11,167 bases of DNA from Bacteroidales bacterium (lineage in GTDB: Bacteria; Bacteroidota; Bacteroidia; Bacteroidales; Paludibacteraceae), in the NCBI GenBank assembly GCA_018066005.1, contig JAGHSG010000059.1:1-11167 (forward strand), written 5' to 3'. This document shows, piece after piece, positions 1 to 6,059 of the stretch. Within the stretch, counting starts at the first letter, position 1. Each line of letters starts with the position of its first letter. The notes under the pieces are model-generated. The model was not told where the DNA came from. It ran no database searches and saw only the letters and a list, made by a program, of their open reading frames with translations. The position numbers and the translations under genes are program-made.

Positions 1-1556
1 GTTCCATATTGATTGGCACGAATCGTATCACCCAATATCTGAATGTATTTAACCAATGCATCCACATCCGGTATATGCTCTGTCGGCACTTCTTCTGTTC
101 CATTAAACATACCGGAGCCGCCTCCACATACCAACATATAATTTTGTCCGCCTACCGTGTAAACGGCATTGGTATCTATCGGCATCCATACCCCGTCTTT
201 CTCCACTTCTACCCCACTCACACGGCGCGTAACTCCTATACTATCGCACATACCGTTCTCATCCAGATGTACGGAAGTCGGTATCGTGGCATTTATCGTA
301 TAACGCAAACCGCTGGTGTGCAATAGGTCGCCGGACTCTTTCGGCAACGCACGGGCACCTATTTCCAAGGCGTTCACCATCTGTTTACCGGTCAAACGAA
401 TCTGATATATGCTATTATTAAACGGAAGAACCTGCATCAAATCGCCGTAAGTCAGTTGACCTGCCGGTAAACTGCCACGTATGCCGCCGGCATTGGAGAC
501 ACCAATATCCGCCTTCGTTACCACTCGCATCGCATCCGCCACGAAATTACATAGATTGGTTTCCTGATAACGCACAAGGCGATTATTATTGTCATCGGAA
601 TCGGTCAACTTGATTTGACTAAATCCAATCAGTTTGTTGGTCTTCTCATTGACTTTTTCTTTTATATTGTCTATGCGCGAGCGCATGCGAGGATTCGTGC
701 CTTGATAGGTTTCCATATTGATCAGTTCATTCGACACATTCCCCTGCAAATCAATCAATAACCGACCTATATACTGAAATTTACAGCCCGTTGAAGCCAG
801 TAAAACCGAATCACCGTTCAAATCCGCCATCTTCCTATTGATTACATGGTGGGCATGACCATCCAGAACGACATCAATACCTTCGGTTTGATGGATCAAA
901 TCTACCGAATTGATACCCCGTGTATCATCTCCCAGATGGGACAGGACAATTACGAACTCTGCCCCTTCTTCCTTGGCCGAATTAACCGCTTGTTGCACCA
1001 ATTCGGCTACTTCATCGGCATGAAAACTATATTCCCACTCACCATCTTCATTTTGGAAATTAGTAGGAACGGATGAAGTCAGCGACTCCGGCGTAGCAAC
1101 GCCTATAAAAGCCACTTTTCTACTGCCGTAGGAACGAACATGATAGGCTCGATATAGTTGTTTACCCGTACTGACATAACTGAAATTGCAACATAGCACT
1201 TTGGCCCGCATCCACCACATCAACTTGCGCAGTTGAGGCATGCCGTAATCAAATTCATGGTTGCCTAACGCAACATAATCGTATGGAACGGCATTCATTA
1301 AAGCAACCGGATACCTACCCTTGGATATACTTCCTGCCTTATCTCCCTGAACGAAATCGCCACAACTGACCACATTCACATAAATGGACTTCTTCAAATA
1401 ATCGGCGCGCAAAGCAGCCATTTTTTCGTAACCGTCCACAGCGCAATGCACATCGTTTTCGTACAAAATGTATATATCACCATCCGGTGCTTGACAACCT
1501 GCCACCACCAAGGTCAGCAAGCCAAGTAGAATGAAATGTTGAAATGTATTTCGCAT
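1..1556 (-). CDS. 5'-nucleotidase / metallophosphatase lipoprotein (UshA-like), 3' end outside window
   Basis: A bifunctional metallophosphoesterase/5'-nucleotidase that should hydrolyse nucleotides to nucleosides and phosphate outside the inner membrane. The ATG at 1556 opens a frame without stops to the left edge (about 518 residues seen; C-terminus missing). Residues 1-20 are a lipoprotein signal ending in VVAG-C21, so it is probably an outer-membrane-anchored lipoprotein. The metallophosphatase domain shows the metal-ligand motifs in order: NDVH (34-37), GDFVQG (66-71), GNHEFDYG (98-105), SH (about 206-207) and GHAH (233-236). The 5'-nucleotidase C-terminal domain follows from about residue 310, with NAGGIRG at 355-361 and a glycine-rich GGGSGM segment near residue 480, as in the substrate-binding part of UshA-type enzymes. 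Both domains are in one chain. It starts 10 bp after the stop of the barrel gene and looks like the last visible gene of the leftward operon. Family assignment is firm; exact substrate (5'-nucleotides, UDP-sugars or others) is not readable. Confidence 0.9.
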   Translation of the reverse strand, partial: MRNTFQHFILLGLLTLVVAGCQAPDGDIYILYENDVHCAVDGYEKMAALRADYLKKSIYVNVVSCGDFVQGDKAGSISKGRYPVALMNAVPYDYVALGNHEFDYGMPQLRKLMWWMRAKVLCCNFSYVSTGKQLYRAYHVRSYGSRKVAFIGVATPESLTSSVPTNFQNEDGEWEYSFHADEVAELVQQAVNSAKEEGAEFVIVLSHLGDDTRGINSVDLIHQTEGIDVVLDGHAHHVINRKMADLNGDSVLLASTGCKFQYIGRLLIDLQGNVSNELINMETYQGTNPRMRSRIDNIKEKVNEKTNKLIGFSQIKLTDSDDNNNRLVRYQETNLCNFVADAMRVVTKADIGVSNAGGIRGSLPAGQLTYGDLMQVLPFNNSIYQIRLTGKQMVNALEIGARALPKESGDLLHTSGLRYTINATIPTSVHLDENGMCDSIGVTRRVSGVEVEKDGVWMPIDTNAVYTVGGQNYMLVCGGGSGMFNGTEEVPTEHIPDVDALVKYIQILGDTIRANQYG

Positions 1557-1566
1557 AATTGTTATG

Positions 1567-3396
1567 TTAGAATCCAAAACTGAAACCTATATTCGCCGAG
1601 AAATTCTTCCCTTGATAGAACTCCGGACAGAATTTATCCAGATAATATCCGGCATCGCCGTATTGCTCAGCCGTCTTCTCATCCACGTAAGGTGCATCTT
1701 TGCCGCCTTTGTTGTCAAACGCCCGCGCATAATTATAACTCAAACCGGCTATCAAATACATATTCGGATGCACTTCATACGTAAATTTCAAGTCAACTTG
1801 GTCATTCTGATATATCTTCTTGCCAAAGGGCTTCTCGGCAATCGTTTTCCCTATCAATTCACGAATATAGTAGTATTGATTATACTTGGTGTCATTGGTA
1901 TAACTCAGTTGCAGCAACATTCCCTTATAAGGTCTGTAACTCAATTCCACGAAAATAGACTGTGCATTATCCCCCATATAATGACCCATATTGTAACTAT
2001 TGCTTGTATATTCCAGCACATCAATCGAGTGTGTATAGCAAGCGATATACGAGCGCATAAACTCCCCCTTCAAACTCAATCCCTTAATCGGCCAACCGGT
2101 CCAATCAAATCCTACCAAATAGGATACAGGATTCTTCTGTGTTGTAACAGGATCTTTAGGGTCATCTTTTTTCAGTCGTTTCCAATTAACCTCGTCCACA
2201 TAACAAGACCCGTATAATTTCAAGTGGTCCACGGGACGGACGGTCAGCGTAAAGAACACCTGTGAGTTCTGATTCTCCGAATTATTTCCCTTGGTCAATA
2301 AGTGATCTAGCGATTTATAGAATGCGAATGGAATAAAATAAGCGGCTTGCGGGTTATTCTCGGCATACACAATCGAATTACCAAAACCGAAGTGTACCCA
2401 CTTGCAGGGTTTGAAGGTGAACATATTGGCAGCCATATACTTGCTTCTCGGGCGTGTCTCGTTATGCAGAACATACCCGCCGGTGATAGGATCTACACGT
2501 TCTTTTTCTACGTAGTAATCCTCATCATTGAGCACATTACTAATCAGCCACGCATGGAAATAATCAAATTGGAACCACCATACAGGCGTCAATTGTAACG
2601 TCAATTGCGGAACAGCCGGATTTCGGCCACTCAATATATTTGAAGCATGATAAGCGTCACCCCAGCGGATATTCTCGCGACTGACACCTATACTACCGAA
2701 CCACGCATACACATTGATTCCGCCTTTGCTATCCGAGAAGTCGCCGCCGTCGTTGGATTCTTTGTATTCCAGTCCCAACCGGTTGTTCAAATACGACGGT
2801 TTAGCCAACCGGGCCCCCATCATCTTGTCATGACTTGTTGGGAAGTACTTGTCTTTTAAGAACCACTTGCCGTTGTAACTGATGTCTCGCAGCGAGCCCC
2901 AGATGCTGATATGGTTAACAATATCCATCTGAATCTCGGCACCATACCAACGTTTCACAATAGCCCCTTTCTTACTGCCAATCACCTCGGCACCCAAGAG
3001 CGGTTTTATCTGCATCTTGAATTTCTTGTTCTTGGTCATATAGGAGAACTGCGGGTCTGCCAAACTCAGGTTATAGGTCTTGTGGTCCGTATATTGCACA
3101 TACCCTTCGCGCATCGTGTCGCGCTCCAAGGAGAACTCGTTCAAGTAGAAAGCCAAATCGTCTTTCTGCCTTTTATTCATTAGAGAATCTGCCGACTGAG
3201 CCTCCACCAACATATTGGCAATCTGCACACGCGTAAACGGACGTACGGCCTCACTCATGGAATGAATGATACCATCCGTAGCCAGTTCGTCCAAGAAATC
3301 ATACACGCGAGTATATTCCAAACTCACGGGTATGTTCTGCGCCGACACGCCTACGCACCACCCTACTAATCCTATCAGCCAATATTTCAGCTTCAT
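1567..3396 (-). CDS. Predicted outer-membrane beta-barrel protein, possibly Wzi/capsule-assembly-like
   Basis: A 609-residue protein with a signal peptide (cleavage likely near VSA-Q at residues 17-20) and a C-terminal GFSFGF ending in phenylalanine, the usual mark of an outer-membrane barrel. After a globular N-terminal segment (about residues 25-100, pattern YDFLDELATDGII then RPFTRVQIANMLVEA) the chain is rich in alternating aromatic and polar strands (for example VWWFQFDYFHAW, LKLYGSCYVDEV, LLQLSYTND). The N-terminal pattern resembles the start of Wzi-type capsule-assembly barrel proteins (PF14052), but I cannot confirm this without a profile search; otherwise it is an unassigned Bacteroidetes outer-membrane protein. 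Its start is separated from the ompH-like gene only by a 50-bp stretch made of 7-bp repeats, and its stop lies 10 bp before the nucleotidase start, so it sits mid-operon. An OmpH/Skp-like protein encoded directly upstream fits a need for barrel chaperoning. Confidence 0.8.
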   Translation of the reverse strand: MKLKYWLIGLVGWCVGVSAQNIPVSLEYTRVYDFLDELATDGIIHSMSEAVRPFTRVQIANMLVEAQSADSLMNKRQKDDLAFYLNEFSLERDTMREGYVQYTDHKTYNLSLADPQFSYMTKNKKFKMQIKPLLGAEVIGSKKGAIVKRWYGAEIQMDIVNHISIWGSLRDISYNGKWFLKDKYFPTSHDKMMGARLAKPSYLNNRLGLEYKESNDGGDFSDSKGGINVYAWFGSIGVSRENIRWGDAYHASNILSGRNPAVPQLTLQLTPVWWFQFDYFHAWLISNVLNDEDYYVEKERVDPITGGYVLHNETRPRSKYMAANMFTFKPCKWVHFGFGNSIVYAENNPQAAYFIPFAFYKSLDHLLTKGNNSENQNSQVFFTLTVRPVDHLKLYGSCYVDEVNWKRLKKDDPKDPVTTQKNPVSYLVGFDWTGWPIKGLSLKGEFMRSYIACYTHSIDVLEYTSNSYNMGHYMGDNAQSIFVELSYRPYKGMLLQLSYTNDTKYNQYYYIRELIGKTIAEKPFGKKIYQNDQVDLKFTYEVHPNMYLIAGLSYNYARAFDNKGGKDAPYVDEKTAEQYGDAGYYLDKFCPEFYQGKNFSANIGFSFGF

Positions 3397-3445
3397 CTCT
3401 AAACTCTACTCTCTACTCTCTACTCTCTAAACTCTAAACTCTACA
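3397..3445. repeat. Seven-unit 7-bp tandem repeat filling the gap between two genes
   Basis: Read on the plus strand the units are CTCTAAA, CTCTACT (three times), CTCTAAA (twice) and CTCTACA: 49 bp in perfect 7-bp register. It begins at the base next to the barrel gene's ATG and leaves one base before the stop codon of the ompH-like gene, so the intergenic gap is essentially all repeat. On the minus (transcribed) strand it is purine-rich (AGAGTAG-type), and the unit nearest the start could serve as a weak ribosome-binding region. Copy-number change would alter leader length between the two genes. Confidence 0.9.
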
Positions 3446-3446
3446 C

Positions 3447-4046
3447 TTACTTCCCGTACCGTGCATTCATACCGGCAACAACGTCGGCTGTAATATCCAA
3501 GCCGTCAGCAGCCATCAGGACATTATCCTTGCCCTGATTGCTCAAAATCATCTGGAACTTGCCATCGGCATTGTATTCTTTCAGGAAAGCCATCAGACTA
3601 TCTGCCAGTTGCAGATTCAGTTTTTGGTTCTCCATCAAAATATCGTTGGTCAGTTTTTGCTCCAATTCTTCCAAGTCTTGCTGTTTACGTTGCAAACGTT
3701 GATATTCGCTTTGCGCACGTTCTTGACTCAAGAAGGCATTATTCTCGTATTTGCGTTGGAAATCAGCCATTTCCTGTTGCAACGTCTTACCTTGTGTATT
3801 CAGTTTTAGACGAGCATCTTCCTGTTTGGACATCAGTTTCTCTTGTGCTTCCTGAGCAAATGTGTAATTAACCAACAAACTGTCCACATTCAGGTAAGCC
3901 ACGGGCAAGTTACCTTCTATCACTTCGGCAACAGGAGCACCTTCGGTCTGCTTTTTGCAGCAGTTACCCTTACAGAAATACAACACGAACAAAGCCACCA
4001 CAGCAGCCACTAAAACAGCATCAATTGCAATTTGAATTTTTTTCAT
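3447..4046 (-). CDS. OmpH/Skp-family protein, probably membrane-anchored
   Basis: A 199-residue protein of the OmpH/Skp type, periplasmic chaperones that hold unfolded outer-membrane proteins. Residues 7-24 are a hydrophobic segment with no clear signal-peptidase site, followed by a cysteine cluster (C25, C29, C30) and a low-complexity linker. The family core begins at about residue 48 (LPVAYLNVDSLL, matching the IAYVNxxxI start of Skp domains) and continues into a long charged coiled coil at about 65-145 rich in Q, E, K and R. It closes with a short alpha/beta part containing NVLMAADGLDITADVV. The hydrophobic stretch looks more like an uncleaved anchor than a cleaved signal, and it lacks a proper lipobox (YF before C25), so it may be tethered to the inner membrane. 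It starts 4 bp after the 66-residue gene's stop and precedes the barrel gene, a plausible client. Confidence 0.87.
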   Translation of the reverse strand: MKKIQIAIDAVLVAAVVALFVLYFCKGNCCKKQTEGAPVAEVIEGNLPVAYLNVDSLLVNYTFAQEAQEKLMSKQEDARLKLNTQGKTLQQEMADFQRKYENNAFLSQERAQSEYQRLQRKQQDLEELEQKLTNDILMENQKLNLQLADSLMAFLKEYNADGKFQMILSNQGKDNVLMAADGLDITADVVAGMNARYGK

Positions 4047-4050
4047 ACTT

Positions 4051-4251
4051 TTATAATTTATTTACGTTAATTTTTTGCTTATGCCTTTCCTCCCAATCCT
4101 GCGTATTGACGCAATGTATCCCCCGCTCCCGCATCGCCTTGCTGCCACCGATATGTTGACTGGAAAAGCGACCGTTTTTCTTCACAATCACGCGTACGCA
4201 TAGCCCTATCATAGCCAGTCCGAGAAGCAATATAATGAGCAGAATACGCAT
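4051..4251 (-). CDS. Small membrane protein of a conserved Bacteroidetes family, function unknown
   Basis: A 66-residue protein with one N-terminal membrane helix (about residues 2-22) followed by a basic stretch (VIVKKNGRF) and a conserved-looking motif HIGGSKAMRERGIHCVNTQD at about 33-52. From memory, Bacteroidetes genomes carry many small membrane or secreted proteins with this F..HIG..KA.R.RGI.C pattern; none has a function known to me. The single cysteine of the soluble part and the histidine could bind metal or form a disulfide, but that is speculation. It is the first gene of the leftward operon: a promoter lies 21 bp upstream of its start, giving a leader of roughly 14 nt. Its stop is 4 bp before the ompH-like start. 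Coding status is supported by the operon position and promoter as well as the motif. Confidence 0.78.
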   Translation of the reverse strand: MRILLIILLLGLAMIGLCVRVIVKKNGRFSSQHIGGSKAMRERGIHCVNTQDWEERHKQKINVNKL

Positions 4252-4271
4252 AATATATTCAATTTACCGTG

Positions 4272-4303
4272 CAAAGATAATAAAAAAAAATGACCTAACC
4301 AAA
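4272..4303 (-). promoter_or_regulatory. Bacteroides-type promoter of the leftward operon
   Basis: On the minus strand the -7 box TATCTTTG (4279 to 4272) matches TAnnTTTG exactly, and a TTTG (4303 to 4300) lies 20 bases upstream, the normal spacing for the primary sigma factor of Bacteroidetes. The expected transcript start is near 4265, about 14 nt from the ATG at 4251. The spacer contains a run of nine T (4290 to 4282 on the minus strand). Confidence 0.8.
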
Positions 4304-4340
4304 TAAATTGCACTTTTTTATAAAAAAAAAATGCGCGCGC

Positions 4341-4371
4341 TTGCACGCGTAAAAGAAAATTAGTACCTTTG
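4341..4371 (+). promoter_or_regulatory. Bacteroides-type promoter of the rightward operon
   Basis: TTG at 4341-4343 and the -7 box TACCTTTG at 4364-4371 match the Bacteroidetes consensus (TTTG, 19-21 bases, TAnnTTTG) with 20 bases between. The start of transcription is expected near 4378, giving a leader of about 15 nt before the bactofilin ATG at 4393. A ten-A run (4322-4331) and an alternating G/C stretch (4332-4340) lie just upstream of the -33 element. Confidence 0.8.
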
Positions 4372-4392
4372 CATGCTTAAAATTTTATTATT

Positions 4393-4755
4393 ATGGCTAC
4401 ACAACAACCCGGTACATTATTTAACGCGCTGACAACCGGCAGTAAAATTATTGGAACAATCATTGCAGATTCTGACATTCGAATCGACGGTATTGTAGAG
4501 GGAGACATCCAATGCAAAGGTAAAATCGTAATTGGCGAAAAAGGTTCCGTCAAGGGCAATATCAATTGTCAAAATGCAGAGATTTTGGGTCACTTGGACG
4601 GCAAAGCCGCTATTAGCGACACGTTCTCTCTGCGTTCAACCGGCACACTGACCGGCGAACTGAACACCAAAGTTCTCATTATAGAGCCCAACGCTCAATT
4701 CAACGGCACCTGCTCTATGAAACAGCAACCTGCTCCAACCCCCATCAAAAAGTAA
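4393..4755 (+). CDS. Bactofilin (polymer-forming cytoskeletal protein)
   Basis: A 120-residue bactofilin (PF04519, formerly DUF583). The family self-assembles without nucleotide into filaments built on a right-handed beta-helix and scaffolds cell-wall or polarity proteins at the cytoplasmic membrane face. The core spans about residues 15-108 and shows the typical rungs: TIIADSDIRIDGIVEGDIQC, then GKIVIGEKGSVKGNI, AEILGHLDGK, FSLRSTGTLTGELNTKVLIIEPNAQFNGTC. Tails are short: an N-terminal TQQPGTLFNALTTG-like segment and a proline-rich C-terminus (QQPAPTPIKK). There is no membrane helix. It is the first gene of the rightward operon, and the next start is 1 bp after its stop, so the two are probably translationally linked. 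Assignment is secure; its partner in this cell is not known. Confidence 0.93.
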   Translation: MATQQPGTLFNALTTGSKIIGTIIADSDIRIDGIVEGDIQCKGKIVIGEKGSVKGNINCQNAEILGHLDGKAAISDTFSLRSTGTLTGELNTKVLIIEPNAQFNGTCSMKQQPAPTPIKK

Positions 4756-4756
4756 T

Positions 4757-6001
4757 ATGAAAGTTCGTCCTTTTCGCGGCATTCGTCCGCCTAAACAATT
4801 TGTTTTAGATGTCAATTCACGCCCCTACGATGTACTTAATTCGGAAGAGGCACGTCGGGAATGTGAGGGAAACGAAAAGTCCCTGTATCACATTATCAAA
4901 CCCGAGATTAACTTTGCCCCGGGTACCGACGAACACGATCCCAAGGTATATACCTCTGCCCGTGAGCATTTTGACTTGTTCCGCCAAAAAGGTTGGCTCG
5001 TTCAGGACGCCAAACCCATGTATTATATCTATGCACAAACCATGGGTGACCGCACACAATACGGTCTGGTGTTGGCTGCCAATTTTGAGGACTATATGTC
5101 TGGCAAGATTAAAAAGCACGAACTGACTCGTCGGGATAAGGAAGAAGACCGTATGAAGCATGTTCGCATCAACGACGCCAACATAGAGCCGGTTTTCTTT
5201 GCCTACAAGCACGTGGATGAATTGGACGCTATCATCGCCCGCTATACCGCCACAACGCCCGAATACGACTTCGTGGCTGCTATAGACGGTTTTGGGCATA
5301 AATTCTGGTGTATTGATGATGACAAGGACATTGCCCGTATCACCGAACTCGTCTCTGCTATTCCGGCCATGTATATTGCCGACGGTCACCACCGTTCTGC
5401 AGCAGCCGCCCTCGTAGGCAACGAGCGCAAGAACGCCAATCCTAACCATACCGGCGAAGAGGAATATAACTATTTCCTCGCCGTTTGTTTCCCGGATAAC
5501 CAACTGAATATTATTGACTATAACCGCGTTGTACGCGACCTAAACGGTCTGACGGACGAGCAGTTCCTCAATGCCCTGGCAGAGAATTTTGAAGTGGAAT
5601 GCAAAGGTGCAGACATCTACAAACCTGTTTCCTTGCATAATTTCTCGCTTTACCTGAGTGGCAAGTGGTATAGTTTGACCGCCAAACCCGGACGTTACAA
5701 CGACGCCGATCCTATCGGTGTATTGGATGTAACCATTTCGTCTAATCTCATCTTGGACCAAATCCTCGGCATCAAGGACCTCCGCTCCGACAAACGCATC
5801 GACTTTGTCGGCGGTATTCGCGGATTAGGCGAACTCAAACGCCGTGTTGATTCGGGCGAGATGAAAGTGGCTTTGGCACTCTACCCCGTCACGATGCAGC
5901 AGATTATTGATATTGCCGACAGCGGTAATATCATGCCGCCCAAGACGACTTGGTTTGAACCTAAACTGCGTTCAGGGCTCGTCATCCACTCGTTGGTGTA
6001 A
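4757..6001 (+). CDS. DUF1015 family protein
   Basis: A 414-residue cytosolic protein of the DUF1015 family (PF06245), with the usual full length for that family. It opens with KVRPFRGIRPP (residues 2-12), the common RPF.G.RP start of the family. The hallmark motif is MYIADGHHR with D209-G210-H211-H212-R213, followed by an alanine-rich helix. No signal peptide or membrane segment is seen. The family has no biochemical role that I can state with confidence. In many Bacteroidetes, as I recall it, the gene lies beside serine-synthesis genes (serC, serA), but none is present here; instead it is tightly coupled to bactofilin (1-bp gap) and followed, after 55 bp of 11-bp repeats, by the PorE-like gene. 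The DGHHR motif is similar in form to the DGHxR-type loop of ParB/sulfiredoxin-fold proteins, which is a suggestion only. Confidence 0.9.
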   Translation: MKVRPFRGIRPPKQFVLDVNSRPYDVLNSEEARRECEGNEKSLYHIIKPEINFAPGTDEHDPKVYTSAREHFDLFRQKGWLVQDAKPMYYIYAQTMGDRTQYGLVLAANFEDYMSGKIKKHELTRRDKEEDRMKHVRINDANIEPVFFAYKHVDELDAIIARYTATTPEYDFVAAIDGFGHKFWCIDDDKDIARITELVSAIPAMYIADGHHRSAAAALVGNERKNANPNHTGEEEYNYFLAVCFPDNQLNIIDYNRVVRDLNGLTDEQFLNALAENFEVECKGADIYKPVSLHNFSLYLSGKWYSLTAKPGRYNDADPIGVLDVTISSNLILDQILGIKDLRSDKRIDFVGGIRGLGELKRRVDSGEMKVALALYPVTMQQIIDIADSGNIMPPKTTWFEPKLRSGLVIHSLV

Positions 6002-6015
6002 GAGCCGAGTCAAAG

Positions 6016-6059
6016 TCCTAACAATGTCCTAACATAGTCCTAACATCATCCTAACATTG
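6016..6059. repeat. Four-unit 11-bp tandem repeat that supplies a TTG start codon
   Basis: Four contiguous units share TCCTAACA followed by three variable bases: ATG, TAG, TCA and TTG. The array occupies most of the gap between the DUF1015 stop (6001) and the PorE-like gene, and its last three bases (6057-6059) are that gene's TTG start codon. The ATG in unit 1 (6024) is in the same frame but meets TAA two codons later. Confidence 0.9.

Noticed and set aside
1564..2217. A 217-codon open frame on the plus strand, antisense to the barrel gene
   Set aside because: It lies wholly opposite the barrel gene, which has a signal peptide, a barrel-like C-terminus and operon spacing. Its translation is irregular, with no family motifs and no promoter.
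3397..3445. A CRISPR-like or phage attachment site reading of the repeat array
   Set aside because: Units are 7 bp and contiguous, with no spacers, no cas genes and no integrase nearby.
3942..3974. The OmpH-like protein as a lipoprotein with C25 as the lipidated residue
   Set aside because: The residues before C25 are LYF, which do not fit the lipobox (small residue before Cys), so an uncleaved anchor is more likely.
4817..5503. A 228-codon open frame on the minus strand within the DUF1015 gene
   Set aside because: It is antisense to a clear DUF1015 protein containing the DGHHR motif, and its translation shows no domain or sensible composition pattern.
6002..6056. A terminator or separate promoter between the DUF1015 and PorE-like genes
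   Set aside because: I see no hairpin with a T-run and no TAnnTTTG box at correct spacing, only the 11-bp repeats.
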